Numbered from the stretch's first letter, positions 51,489 through 63,692 are shown. The stretch: DNA of 64,000 nt from Anastrepha obliqua (GCF_027943255.1 NW_026562179.1:2482501-2546500), one strand, 5' to 3'. Notes: generated by a model not told the origin, from the sequence alone. Translations and numbers: made by a program.

Positions 51489-52512
51489 CAGTATCGGACA
51501 AAACATTTACAACTGCAATGCAGCCTTGAATTTATTTTTTGTCATAATGTCATTCTTCACTCAATTGCAATTCAATTTCACGCTATGGATACCAGAGTAT
51601 CTGAGTAATATTTTCCAAAAAATCTTTTCAAGATCCTTTCCTTTTTGTAGCTGTATTTAAAAAAAATTAAATTATCTGGCAACTATGAGCGACAAAACAA
51701 TTGCAACCTTGTGAGCTTAGCTATATAACGGTAAAAATGCTTGAGCTTGGTTTTGTTTTCTAACTGTTCTGAGTTTAGTTTACTGTGTAAAGACTGTTAA
51801 GCAAAGTGCTTACATTATGGTCTGGGGATGCTTTTCTGCTGCTGGTTTGGGACCACTCCATCGTATTATGGGCATAACGGACCAGTACGTTTACAGGGAC
51901 ATTATGGAATCGGTAATGCTGCCACATGCTGAGTGGGAAATGCGCTTGAAGTGGGTCTTCCAACAGGATAATGACCCGAAGCATACGGCGAAGGTCCTGA
52001 AATCATGGTTCCAGAGGAATAAAGTGGACGTAATGGAGTGGCCCCCACAATCCCCCGATCTTAACCCCATAAAAAACCTATGGGAAATAGTAAAAAAGAG
52101 AATTGATCGGACTAATGTGGCAAATACTGACCAATTTTTCCAAAGAGTCCTGGAGGCATGGAGAAATATACCACAAACGATAGTTGACAATTTGATAGCT
52201 TCAATTCCGAGACGATGCAGAGCTGTTATTCAGAGCAATGGTTTTGCCACGAAATACTAAGTTTAATAAAAATAGTTTACTGATTTCCTTTAGTTGCAAT
52301 TGTTTTGTCTTATTAGATACAGATGTTGGACACATTTGATTTTTAAATTTAAGATATGAGCAGTTGAATTTGAATAAATTTGTTTTATTTACGTAAATCA
52401 ACATCTTTTATTACAAATAAATTGAAATTAACAGGTTCCAAACAAATAACGGCTGAGCAATCGAAAGTTTTCATTGCCCACATTTTAGTTGCAAATGTTT
52501 CGTCCGATACTG
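51489..52512 (+). mobile_element. Inner Tc1-like element in the SINE tail
   Basis: Inverted ends CAGTATCGGACAAAACATTT and CAGTATCGGACGAAACATTT are flanked by TA. The length is 1024 bp. The interior holds a 3' transposase part but no N-terminal DNA-binding domain, so it is an internally deleted copy. It is inserted in the TA-repeat tail of the SINE. Confidence 0.9.
51817..52260 (+). pseudogene. Tc1-like transposase fragment (inner)
   Basis: 147 codons cover the C-terminal part of a DD34E transposase: VWGCFSAAGLGPLH, then VFQQDNDPKHT (second Asp) and PPQSPDLNPIKNLWE (Glu), then a helical tail to FATKY and a stop. The first catalytic Asp and the DNA-binding region are missing, consistent with an internal deletion between about 51790 and 51815. 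The Asp-Glu spacing fits Tc1. The nearby outer element has a distinct transposase, so these are two families. Confidence 0.88.
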
Positions 52513-53841
52513 TATATATATATATATAATTGGCGCTTACACTCTTTTTGGGTGTTTGGCCGCGCTCCTATTCCTATTTGTGGTGTGCGTCTTGATGTTG
52601 TTCCACAAATGGAGGGACCTACAGTTTTAAGCCGACTCCGAACGGCAGATATTTTTATGAAGAGCTTTTTCATGGCAGAAATACACTCGGAGGTTTGCCA
52701 TTGCCTGCCGAGGGGCGACCGCTATTAGAAAAATGTTTTTCTTAATTTTGGTGTTTCACCGAGATTCGAACCGACGTTCTCTTTGTGAATTCCGAATGGT
52801 AGTCACGTACCAACCCATTCGGCTACGGCGGCCACCAGATAAGTAACCATATCGGTCCATAATATTTTCGACAAATACCAAGTTTTCGACCCCGTTCACA
52901 GCCATACATCCCCTAACCATCACAGAGCCCCCTCCATGCTTCACAGTGCCGGTCATATTGTTTGGATCCAAAAATTTTTCACGGCCATCAGATACACAGA
53001 TACTGAACTTATACTCATCAGAAAATATGACTTGGTTCCAAAACGTTTGGTCATATTTTTCATGATCTTTTGCGAATAAAATCCGTTTACTCCGATTGAC
53101 ACTACTCAAGAAGGGCTTTTTCCTAACATTGCGCCCATGATAGCCAGCACTATGCAAAATCCGGCGAATAGTTTGGGTGCAAAATTGTTTTCCAGTCTCA
53201 TTTTCAATTTCAGATTTCAATTTGGTGGCACTTATTTTGGGGTTTGTCCTGATTTTCCGTACGACTAAGCTTTTTTCTCTGGGACTTAAGAGGGGTGGAC
53301 GCCCACAACGCTGTTTATTAGTGGTGCTTCCCGCACTTTTATATTTATTCACAATCTTTTGAACTGTAACAAAACTCCTATCTATCAAACGACCGATTTC
53401 TCGCAATGATTTATATTCCTTGTGATATTTTATAATCAGTTTTTGTAAATCACCAGAGTGCTCTTTTCCTCATGGTGCCATTACTAAAAATGTCGGAAAA
53501 ATTAATACAAAACGTACTTCCCTAAATTTCTATACTTACTTCAATTATTTTCTTTTAAAAGTTTTAACCTTTTTAATCAATGCGTAAAAATAAATGGTAC
53601 ACTAACTGAACAATCGTTTGCTGTATACTAAATTTGTGACATAAATTTCGATGGCATCAAAGACAAAGCAAAGCGTGGATAACGGTACCTAAAACTTACA
53701 GCTAAATTAAGGCGCATATGAAAGCTTATCCCAGTACACAATTACCACGTGTAAAATATTTTGATTACATATTAAGGAAAGCGTTAGCGTCAAACAATTC
53801 CATAAATCAGGCTCCTGTATACTTATTTATGTTACTAACTG

Positions 53842-56064
53842 TATGTATGTAATTAGGTTATGAAAATTGCGCGAAATTGTATGTGTGCATGTTTATATAC
53901 ATACATATATTAGCATAGGACATATGTATGTAATTAAGTTATGAAAATTGCACGAAGGGACGAAGAGACCCGTAAGAATTGGGCCTTGGATTGCAACGTG
54001 CAAGTGTCAGGCATTGATAGGGTTTTTATTTGCCAACGCCATTTTGAACCCACATTGGTTACAAAATATAAACTTTTGAAAGGGGCTTTTCCTTGCTTCA
54101 ATTTAGAGCCAGTTAATAGAAGTCGCTCGCCTAGTGCTGGCTCTGATTGGGTTTGCCCGCCCGTCACTGCAACTTATAGTAAGATAGTTAAGCAAGTAGA
54201 AGAAGATTTAACTCTGGAAGAGTTTGAGAAATATTCGATATTAGAGGAAAACAGGCAGGCTAGTTATAGGAATCAGATCTGCGTGGACTTAGAAACCACA
54301 ATCACTCGCGAACGGGTTGCTCAGTCTGCTCGCTATCAGAGCAACGCGGTCAAATTAAATAAACGTATTGAGGAGCTTGAAAAAGAAAGTAATGACCTAA
54401 AAAATAAATATTCTGAGTTGTTGAAACGTGCAATAATTGCGGAAGAAAGTTGTAGCAGCGATGCTTTAACTTTTGCAAAAAAGATCGTCAGTACCAAAAA
54501 AAGTTGGTATAATGAGGACGAAAAGGCATTGGCACAAAATTTGAACTATATGTCCACTAAAGCATATTCTTTTATGCGTGACGATCTAGGTTTTTGTTTA
54601 CCACACAAATCATCTCTTTTGCGTTGGCGCCCCATCAGGTATGTTGTTCCAGGTTTCGATGCCAATGTCGTTAACAATTTAAGCAAAATTGCTAGCAAAA
54701 TGTCCGGCACAGAACGCATATGCATTTTATTATTTGATGAAATTAGCATCAAACCGGATATAATTGATGGGTTTGTGGACCATGGGGAAGGCCAACGTCA
54801 AAGCAGAATAGGGAACAAATGTTGCTTTTTTATGGTTGTTAAGGGGTTGTGTTCTAAGCGGAAGTATGTATTTTCCTACTATATTTCCAAAAATGGTTTT
54901 AATGGTGCAGAGTTACATCAAACTGTGATGAGTAACATTTCCGCAATTACGAAAATTGGACTGAATATAAAAGTTATGATTTGCGATCAAGGGTCCGCGA
55001 ATATAACTTTATTTAATTAATTGAAGATTTCTGAAATTAACACTTTTTTCATGCACGAAAACAATAAAATTTTTTGCATGTTTGACTATTGCCGTCTCAT
55101 AAAGTCCATCCGTAATGTATTAATGAAATATGATATTCCAACCGCCCATGGCACTGCAAGCTTTAAGGTCATTAGGAAGTTATATTGATCAAAGGCATTC
55201 CATTTTTAAAATTTGCCCAAAATTGACTGAGGCTCATATTTACTCAAGCATTAAATGTATCCAAGGCTTCCGTACTACAATAAAATCGATGCTGGAATTG
55301 TGCGAGGAACTTTTTCAACAGCATCAACATTTAAAATTTATTTTCCTTGGAAAGTTAAACCAAGATTATCTAGAAAATTTCTTTTATCGGGTCGAGCTAG
55401 TCAGGGTGCTAATACTCATCCCACAGCTCACGAAGTGCAGTACATAGTAGCGCGATTGATATCTATCAAAATTTTACGACAGCGGTTCGAAAACAAAGGC
55501 AATAATTGCGAAGATGATGATGATATTAATTTAGACTAGAATTTAGGGACTGAGGATCATCATCTGGAGGAAGAAGTAGAAGAACCGCTAAATGAGCAAC
55601 TCGTTTTAGAAAATATAGAGGTAGCAAACGCGAATTTTGCCGAAGAACCAAATATAGCTGAGGTACAGGTGCAGCGTTATTACACTGGCTGTGGTATTTA
55701 CCAAAAATTACTGTGTAAGCTAAAATGCGACAAATGCACCCACATTATGATGCAAACACAAGCAGACTTAAAATTGCATTCCGAAGCCCTGATAAGGTCT
55801 GAAAATTTCTCGGATGACACCGATTTGAGACTGGTGAATCCTGAAGACAGGGTATTCGAAGTGTGTCGCCTTCAGATGAGGTGGTACCGTCAGCTTTTTG
55901 CAGAATATGTTCACGTAGGTAATATTCGCAATGTAATGTTGCCAGCTATAAAACAAAAAACCGAAGAAGTATTTCCCCATTGGTTCGCAATATCTGGCGA
56001 ATGTCAAGATCATCGCATCAAGCTACTCGACTATTTTTGGGAATTATTTTTGAGTATGCAATGA
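53842..56064 (+). pseudogene. P-like THAP transposase (right arm)
   Basis: This is the right-arm counterpart of 33785-35480 and 14243-14684, here in one piece. 53941-55020 encodes 359 codons with a partial THAP finger (FICQRHFEP), a coiled coil, ICILLFDEISIKPD, GFVDHGEG and MICDQGSAN. It differs from the left copy at two residues. Frames at 55130-55447 and 55255-55539 continue the GTPase-like and C-terminal region with shifts. 55669-56064 has LRLVNPEDRVFEVCRLQMRW and a CDKC pair, and ends in a tail (DYFWELFLSMQ) created by a deletion that fuses it to the next repeat. An ATG-like start upstream of the finger is not found. P-type transposases bind GTP and cut DNA ends. Confidence 0.82.
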
Positions 56065-57131
56065 AAGACACAGATATAGGTGGATATTGTTAGATATAAT
56101 AAATAAAGTCTTAAATTGTGTAAAAAAAAATTGTTTTATTTATTTTATTGCATTTTAATGTACAAAATGGTGGCCGCGCGTAAATGCTTTAAAATCGAAG
56201 TGCAAAACGGTACCAAGCAGATCTCGGGAACGGCTAGTCTGAAACCAAAAAATCAAAATGGGTTAGATTCAGTATAATAAATACTAGTTAATCCACCTAT
56301 AAAAATCAATATTTATCGAAAAATATCAAAATGGCGGACAAAAATTGAAAAAAATGCACTTCTTTTTCGCTGTTTTTCTAAATAAACAATTTGTAACAAT
56401 GCAAAATTTTAATGATTTCTAGGTGAACTACCTCTATTAGTATGTGTAGATTATGTGGCTTAAATTTCAAAAGAATCGGTCTAACAGTTTTGGTAAACTC
56501 CTTGGTACCGTTTTTAAAACGTTGTTTTGAGAAAAACGCGTTTAATTTTTTTTTTTTTATATTAAAAGCTCTTCTAGGTAGTGATGTTCAGGTAAGAAAA
56601 AAATATATTTACACTGCTCCGAACTCTCTGAAACTTAAACACAATATTTCTACATACATATACTTTCGAAAAATGTAAACAAAAAAAAAAATTAATTTTT
56701 TGAAAGTGCTAAACTAGACGGTCCCCTTAATCGATGTCAATATCGAAGTCGTGTGAGAAATTGTTATAATAAGAGGACAATTTCGTAATGCGTGCTTTCA
56801 CAATTTTATATTTTTTTTTCATTTCAGGAAATGTACAATAAATACCTATTATTTATAGTATAATATATACATACTATATATGAGTAGTTAACTTACTTGT
56901 TGATAAAAATAAAAAATAAAAATTAAAAAAAACTAGTGTTTCAATTTTTTTAAGGATAATAATATTTAATTGGTAAGAAGAATTTAATTAAACATATACC
57001 AATAATTATTATAATTCGACAGGATTTCCTTACAAAATCAATATATTCTTCAGCTAAATCAAATGAATATCTGCACATGAAGAATCGTTCATATGGACGT
57101 GCAAAAGCAAACACTCATATACATAAATACA
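56065..57131. repeat. TTAA-type element and spacer (right arm)
   Basis: This is the inverted counterpart of 12798-13880. It holds the left end of the TTAA-type element (CTAGACGGTCCCCTTAA at about 56717-56733) and AT-rich sequence; the other end is lost. AATAAA occurs near 56100. Short frames here have no family match. Confidence 0.6.
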
Positions 57132-57135
57132 TGCA

Positions 57136-57639
57136 AGTTAATACCCTACTCTGGTAAGCCGCATAACGGCAAATATATACAAAAAGTTAGAGTAAACAAT
57201 ACTTTTTAAAGCTAGCATAAGCACTAATTGGATGATGAAATAAGCTCATCCAATAGTGAAATATTTACTGTAAACATAAACAATTATTTGTTAAGGATAG
57301 AAGTACAATAAGCAATACTTTTTAAAGCTAGCATAAGCACAAATTAGAGGATGATGAAATAAGTTCATCCAGTAGTGAAATATTTACTATAAACATAAAT
57401 AATTATTTGTCAAGTACTTTTTAAAGTTAGCATAAGCACAAATTAGAGGATGAAGAAATAAGCTTATCCAGTAGTGAAAGATTTATTGTAAACATAAACA
57501 ATTATTTGTTAAGGGTAGAGTAAGCAAAAATTTTGTATAAAAGAAATAACGTAGGAATAAAATAATCACTTCAAGTTTGACTTTGGAAGCAAGCGTTTTA
57601 TTTTTTTTTTTAACGCTCAACCGCGTTGGAACTTTAATT
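57136..57639 (+). repeat. 5' LTR of element D
   Basis: It is 504 bp, AGTTAATACC to GAACTTTAATT. Three tandem U3 units start at about 57199, 57314 and 57414. TATAAAAG lies at 57536-57543 and AATAAA at 57556-57561. Both match the A LTR. Confidence 0.93.
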
Positions 57640-58334
57640 GGCGATCCTGCCAGGAGCATCAACCGTAAGCAAATACCTCGTGCGAGAGGGCATACGGTCG
57701 GTGATAATAAAATAAGTACCCCACGAATCGGGCGAAAAAAACAAATAACACAATATATTTTGAAAAAAATAAATAAAAAGTACCCCATGAATTGGGCGAA
57801 AAAAAATAAATTTTCGAGAAAATTTTTTTTAAAAAACAAAGTTAAAGCAGTAGAAAATTCTCGCTGGACCACAAAGCAGTAGAAAATTCTCGCAGGATCA
57901 CAAAGCAGTAGAAAAATCTCGCAGGACCACAAAGCAGTAGGAAATTCTCGCAGGACCACAAAGCAGTAGAAAATTCCCGGCAGTGAAATAGCTGTGAAGA
58001 AAACAGAAAGCAACAATCAAAGAATCTAAGCGCCAGCAAAGGACGACACCAGAATCAGGAGTATATTAATGTAAGTTAATTTATCATAATAAGAAAACCC
58101 GTAGAAATAAGGTAAATGGGAAATAGTTCAAGTACCCCTAAATACGTGCGTCTGTATTATTGCAGTTACTGTGGCAATAATCACAAAGAGTCTAAGTGCC
58201 CACATTTAAATAAGAAGATAGTGAAAAAGTGTAATTGAATGAAAAATTTATCAAGAGAATAAGTGCAAAAGGTGAGGAAAGGACCTTGAAAAAATTTTTA
58301 TACACTGGACGATATAATAGTTAGATTTGCAAGA
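57639..58334 (+). other. Leader of element D with primer site and minisatellite
   Basis: The primer site TGGCGATCCTGCCAGGAG starts at 57639. Five copies of the 28-29-bp AAGCAGTAGAAAATTCTCGC unit lie at 57845-57975. A frame near 58117 encodes YCSYCGNNHKESKCPH, a single short CCHC-like motif of 20 or so residues; it may be a remnant of an upstream ORF. Confidence 0.75.
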
Positions 58335-59441
58335 ATGGCGGTGAATAATTTATCTGCGGAAGATATAGCTAGATTAATAGCTACTCACACCGCAAACTTA
58401 CGTATTGAAATAGGTCAATTGAGTAACCAAATTAGGGCTCTGACTACAGCTTCTCAGGTAACTGAGTATCGGACTCAGACTATTGACGATGCATTAATGT
58501 GTAATGAAAGCTTGGATATAATTCGATCTTTGCCCGTGTTTTCAGGTAAATCATATGTGAGTTGGAGAGAGGCTGCAAAAAATTCTAAGAGTTTGTATAT
58601 TGAAGGTAGCAGAAGGTACTTTGGCGCACTAACTATATTAAGAAATAAAATTGTAGGAGATGCGAACGATATTTTGACTAATCATGGGGCTGTATTGAAT
58701 TTAGAGACCATATTTGTTAGATTGGACTTTGCATATGCTGACAGATGTAATTGATCAAGAGATGAGTATTTTAAGACAAGGATCAAAATCCCTAATAGAT
58801 TATTATAATGAAGTAAACCGTAAATTAACTTTCTAATTAATAAGACCATAATGACGCATGGTACTAATTCAGAAATAACAAACCAACCCAATATTAAGAA
58901 TCGTGAAACTGCTTTGAGGACATTTATTACCGGTTTACGTCCTCCACTTAACCAGATACTTTTCACATTGGCTCCAGTCGATTTACCAAACGCTTTGGAT
59001 AAGGCTCAGGAGCTTCAATCAAATCAAATGCGATCAGAATTTGCATTGCACTTTTCTAGAGCTCGAAACCAGGGAAATAATGTTAATGGAAATTATCAAA
59101 ATAATTTTAGAGGTGATCAAAAAATGGTGTTCCAAAATAATTTGAGATATCCACAAGTAAGACAGAATACAAATGTAAATTTCTCAAAGCCAGAACCCAT
59201 GGATACTTCATCTTGTAATGCTCCTGTGGTGCAACGAGGGATGTTTGCAAGATCACAACAGGGTAATGCTTTCTCTGGAAATAGGTTTAATCCACCGATA
59301 AAAAGAAATGATAATACAAACTTTAGTGGTCAACCACCTGCAAAGGCTCAGAGAATCAATAATATTAGTGAAAATCATTTTTTAGGTCAAACTTCCACCT
59401 GCCCTACATATTCCGGACAGATCTGCAAACCGGAAAAGTAA
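58335..59441 (+). pseudogene. gag of element D
   Basis: It starts at the ATG at 58335 (MAVNNLSAEDIARLI). The first frame ends at 58754 after FAYADRCN. Capsid sequence continues in the second frame with QEMSILRQGSKSL, then a one-base deletion near 58834, specific to D, breaks it again before 58851-59441. The C-terminal half is Asn/Arg-rich (NQGNNVNGNYQNNFRG) and has no zinc knuckle. It is near-identical to the A gag otherwise. Its role in A and D would be particle formation; it is not translatable here as one protein. Confidence 0.83.
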
Positions 59442-59891
59442 TGAGGATACTAATAGATACCGGTGCTACTAGTTGTTATATTAGAAAGGGAGTGTATGAC
59501 AATTGACAGGAATTAGCAATTAAGAAGAGGGTAAGGACTATTCATGGTTCGACCGTCATTGATTTGTTTCATAACGTACATCTATTGGGATGTATGGAAA
59601 GATTTTATGAAATAGATAATTTAGAAAGTGATTTCTTGATAGGAGTTAATTTCTTGAAGAAGATTAGAGCAAAGATTGATATGGAAAAGGAGTTAATTAA
59701 TTATGGGAACGAATATTCAGAAAAATTACGGTTTTTAAGTAACAATGAGGATAGTTGTATAGGAAAATCGGGAACGATATTAAAATCTTTGGGACACGGA
59801 AGTCCTAAAGCGCCCGCCGACGGTAATACCGGCAAAAAAAAAAAAAAATGAAAATTCAAAGAAGGAATGCTTTGGAAATACAAAAGTTATC
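59442..59891 (+). pseudogene. Protease region of element D
   Basis: LIDTGATSCYI lies at about 59450, followed by the TGA shared with A. An open stretch of 95 codons (59564-59851) contains DFLIGVNFLKKI and ends in an A-run near 59836, where the length of the run differs from A by a few bases. Confidence 0.7.
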
Positions 59892-62745
59892 ATGGGACAA
59901 AATTGTCTTATGACGCCAGCTGATGAGTCATACCAGCATAAAACAAATAAAGAATTAACTTTGGAGGAAGAAACCTCTAAAGCACCCGCTGAAGATCATT
60001 CCAGCAATATGTTAAATAATTTTGAAGTTGAAAATTTGGAAATGAGGAATAAATTTTCTAAGAAATATGAAAAAAATATTAGTGAAAGTGAAGGTTTTAA
60101 TATTCCTCTATTGAGAGAGGATATTATCAGAATTATAAAGGAAACACATAAGAACATTGATATGGATTTGCCTTTCAGGACAGACATAAAAGCGGAAATT
60201 AGAACTGAGGATGACAAACCCATATGGTCGAAGCAGTATCCGTATCCTGTGTCTGTAAATGATTTTGTTAATGAGGAAATTGGAAATTTACTAAGAAAGA
60301 GTATAATAAGGAATAGCAAAAGTCCTTATAATACTCCTGTTAGGGTTGTTCCGAAAAAGGGAATGAACGAGGATGGAAGTCCTAAGCTAAGGTTGGTCAT
60401 AGATTTTAAAAAATTAAATGATAAAACAATATCAGATAGATACCCCATGTCTAATCCTCTGGTGATACTTTCGAATTTGGGGGAATCCAAATATTTTTCA
60501 ACAATTGATTTAGAGTCAGGATTTCATCAGATTTTAATGCAGGAAGGTGATATTGAAAAAACAGCTTTCTCAGTTAATAACGGGAAATATGAGTACTTAC
60601 GGATGCCATTTGGGATAAGGAATGCCCCTAGTATATTTCAGAGAGCAATGAATGATATTTTACGTGAATATATTGGTAAATTTTGCCAAGTGTATATTGA
60701 TGATATTATAGTATTTTCGAAGACATTGACAGAACATATTCAGCAGTTAAAAAAAATAGTTGAAAGATTAAGGGAAGCTCATATGAAAATATCTCTTGAA
60801 AAATCAAGGTTTATAGAAACAGAAGTTGAATTTCTGGAATACGTAGTATCTCATAAGGTTATTAAAACAGACCCAAAAAAAGTGGAAGCGATAAAAAATT
60901 ATCCCATACCTAAAACTTTACGACAATTAAGGGGTTTTTTGGGATTAACAGGATATTACAGGAAATTTATTCAAGATTACGCTTCAATAGCTAAGCCACT
61001 GACAAAGCACTTAAAAGGAAAAAATGGAGGAGTATCGCAGCATGTATCAAAAAACACAAGGATTGATCTTGACCAAGAAGGTATAGCCGCTTGTGGAAGG
61101 TTAAAGGATGTATTATGCCAATGCATTGAATTATCGCAACCAGATTTTAATGAAAAATTAATTTTAAATAGCTACGCTTCAAATGTAGCTGTGGGGGTTG
61201 TATTATCACAACGAGGAAAACCCATAACATTTATTTCAAAGACTTTGAATTCAACCGAGCAGAATTATGCAACTAACGAAAAGGAGCTTTATGCTATTGT
61301 TTGGGCATTGAAAACATTGCGACATTACCTTTATGCTGTAAAAGATTTAGAAATTTATACGGACCACCAACCGCTATCGTTTGCGATATCTGAAAGAAAC
61401 CCTAATGTTAAAATGAAAAGATGGAGGGCATTTATTGAAGAATTTTCGCCAAGAATAATCTATAAACCCGGAGCAACAAATGTTGTAGCAGATGCACTAT
61501 CGAGACAGCAGTTAAATAATTTAACAGAATCGAATAATGAAATTTCAGAATCTGATGATTCATTTGCGAATACACAGCATTCAGCTGAGAGTAGTGATGA
61601 AATTTCAATTAGGGAAACTAACAAGCCAACAAGAAAGAGTTTTAATCTTCGGTAACACTAGATTTTTAAAAGAATTTGATAAACCAGAAAATATAATACC
61701 TGTTCTTTCTGAACAATTAAATCCAAAATTGGTTACAGGAATATTTTGTACTCCGGAAGTGGCATATGAAATACAAACCGTATTGATGGATACTTTTCCG
61801 GTAACGAAATTTTTGCGTGTGAAGTGTTTTCCAATTGATGTCACGAATAGAGAGGACCAGGGTAATATTATAGAGCAAACACATGGTAGAGCGCATAGAA
61901 ATTATAGGGAAAATTCGGCACAGATCAGGGATCAATACTATTGGCCCCAAATGGTGAAGCAATTCAAGCAATATGTTAGAAATTGTCAGGTATGTAATAA
62001 GAATAAATACGATAGACAACCCAAAAAGGTACCAATTGGAAGGGCACCAATTCCAGAGAAAGAAGGTGAACAAGTTCATATTGACATTTTTTACGCTCAA
62101 AAACTGAAATTTTTAACTTTGATTGACTCTTATTCTAAGTTCTTGATAGTTAAGCATATTGAAGATAAGACAAATTTAATCGAAAAGATTTTGGAAGCTT
62201 TACAGGTATTTCCGGAAGTAAAGAGAATTACAGTGGACAATGAACCAAGTTTTGCATCAGCTCAATTTAGATGATTTGCTAATAGATGTAATATTGAAAT
62301 ATATTATTGCGATCCAAGACATTCAATAACTATTGGTCAGGTAGAAAGAGTGCATTCTACTCTCATTGAAATAGAAAGATGTTTAAAGGAGGGATTGAAT
62401 TTAATAAGTGATTTAGAATCCATCATTAGAGCAGCTCAGCAATACAATAAAACTATTCATTCGACAATTAAAGAAAAACCGTATGAGGTGCTTTACAATA
62501 AAAAACCACATGAAAATATAAAAGATAAATTAAAATCGGCACAGGAAGTTATGTTGAAGGTACATAATAAAAGACGAAAAGAAAAAAATTATACTCCATG
62601 TCAGACAGTATATGAGAAAGTTATAGGTGAAAGGAATAAATTAAAACCAAAATATAGGAGACAAAAAGTAAAAGAAGATAGGGGAAATAAAATAATAATT
62701 CAGAAACGCGACAGAATAATTCACAAGGATAATATTAAATCTTAA
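59892..62745 (+). pseudogene. pol (RT, RNase H, integrase) of element D
   Basis: RT runs from 59892 with VYIDDIIVFSKT at about 60690. RNase H reads NSYASN where A reads NSDASN, so a catalytic Asp is lost. A deletion of about 55 bases near 61630 shifts the frame; integrase continues in 61537-62274 with RAHRNYRE and NCQVCNK, HIDIF and TVDNEPSF. The shared TGA after QFR follows, then 131 codons to 62745. It differs from A at about five residues over the compared RT/RNase H part. It is inactive. Confidence 0.87.
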
Positions 62746-62755
62746 TATTTACAGA

Positions 62756-63692
62756 ATGATGAGTAAGCTTAGGAATAGTTATATCATTAATGAATTACAG
62801 AATTTAATACAAACTATAACTTTGGCAAAGGTAGGAATTTTGAATCCAGCTATTCTGCACATTGATGAGATAAGAAATATAACACGACATGAACACGGAC
62901 GAATAACGATTACAGATTTAATAGATGATTCACAGTTTAAAGTAATTCAAAATAAAGAATTAATTGTAATATATAAAAAATATCCAAAGGTATTGTATGA
63001 TTGTAAATTTTGTGAAGTTCGGACTATAGCGCAGAGAGATGGTAAATTGATAATTGAGGATAAAATAGCGAAGTGTGGAAATGATTATGTAAATGTAAAA
63101 GAATGTAAAGAAGAAATAAAAAATACATACTGTAAAATTGAAGAAAGGAAATCTTGTTTGTCGAAAATTTTGAATAAAGCAAGAACCAAATGCAAAAAAT
63201 TAAAAGAGAAAAATAAAGAAATAGAAGAAATAAAACAGGGGGCCATATTAGTTTCTGGAACGCATGTAATTGATGAACGCACATTAGATGGAGTTTATTT
63301 AATAGTTTTTAAGAATTATATTGTACTATAATTGACAATGTCACATATGAAAATATTGATGAAAAAATTTGGAATTAAGTAAAAATTAATTATATTAATA
63401 ACTTTGAAATAACTGAGTATGTTGAATCTCACTTACCACAGTATTGATAGTGTCACTGTCTTTTTATACAGTTTATAAATTAATAAAGAAAATATATGTC
63501 AAAAAATCATTAAGAAGTAAAAATATAAAAGAAATGTTAATGAGTGATATTGATTTGACGATTCAGAATATCACCGATATATATTCGAAGACGGGACGTT
63601 TCGATTTAGAGGAGGGGGAGTTAATACCCTACTCTGGTAAGCCGCATAACGGCAAATATATACAAAAAGTTAGAGTAAACAATACTTTTTAA
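62756..63692 (+). pseudogene. env remnant of element D
   Basis: 62756-63331 begins mid-protein like A, with TITLAKVGILNPAIL. The furin-type site and fusion peptide are absent. A deletion of about 90 bases joins GTTGAATCT to CACTTACC near 63428. The membrane-anchor tail VSLSFYTVYKLIKKIYVKK follows and ends inside the 3' LTR at 63692. The truncation at the N-terminal side is shared with A, so it was already present before the duplication. Confidence 0.75.

Larger units (their letters stand above)
51484..52840 (-). mobile_element. tRNA-headed SINE, split by a Tc1-like element
   Basis: The body is 52513-52840 on the minus strand. In sense the head reads GTAGCCGAATGGGTTGGT (A box, near 52808-52826) and GGTTCGAATCTC (B box, 52761-52772), the polymerase III promoter of a tRNA-derived SINE. 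A non-tRNA body with TCCCTCCATTTGTGG and CACACCACAAATAGGAATAG follows, ending in a TA-repeat tail. Both outer flanks are AAGTAACCATAT (51472-51483 and 52841-52852), a 12-bp target duplication. The TA tail is the site of the inner Tc1-like element (51489-52512). Confidence 0.88.
51108..53481 (-). pseudogene. Tc1 transposase (outer), split and with stops
   Basis: It starts at an ATG at 53481, with an in-frame TGA three codons later. An N-terminal paired-type DNA-binding region follows (LREIGRLIDRSFVTVQKIVNKY, then GRPPLLSPREKS). The catalytic part has IFSDEYKF (first Asp), GGGSVMVRGCMA and, after the SINE at 52852-51484, FIFQQDNDPKHT (second Asp) and SPDINPIEHLWEHLK (Glu), a DD34E pattern. A TAA near 51253 precedes a further homologous tail (SMPSRLKAIVKSNG). 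The protein would cut and paste at TA. It is inactive here because of the stops and the insertion. Confidence 0.87.
50828..53841 (-). mobile_element. Tc1-type DNA transposon (outer), split by a SINE
   Basis: The ends are CAGTTAGTAACAGAGGTAAG and, inverted, CAGTTAGTAACATAAATAAG, each next to TA (50826-50827 and 53842-53843). Removing the inserted block 51484-52852 leaves about 1.65 kb, the normal length of a Tc1 element. The transposase is on the minus strand. The same inverted end exists in the left arm at 35487. Confidence 0.88.

Noticed and set aside
52755..52830. tRNA gene with A and B boxes
   Set aside because: The sequence continues into a SINE body with a TA tail and 12-bp target duplication; it is a SINE head.
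53941..55020. Host THAP-domain gene
   Set aside because: Nearly identical copy at 34309-35388, stops, and P-type catalytic motifs fit a transposon better.
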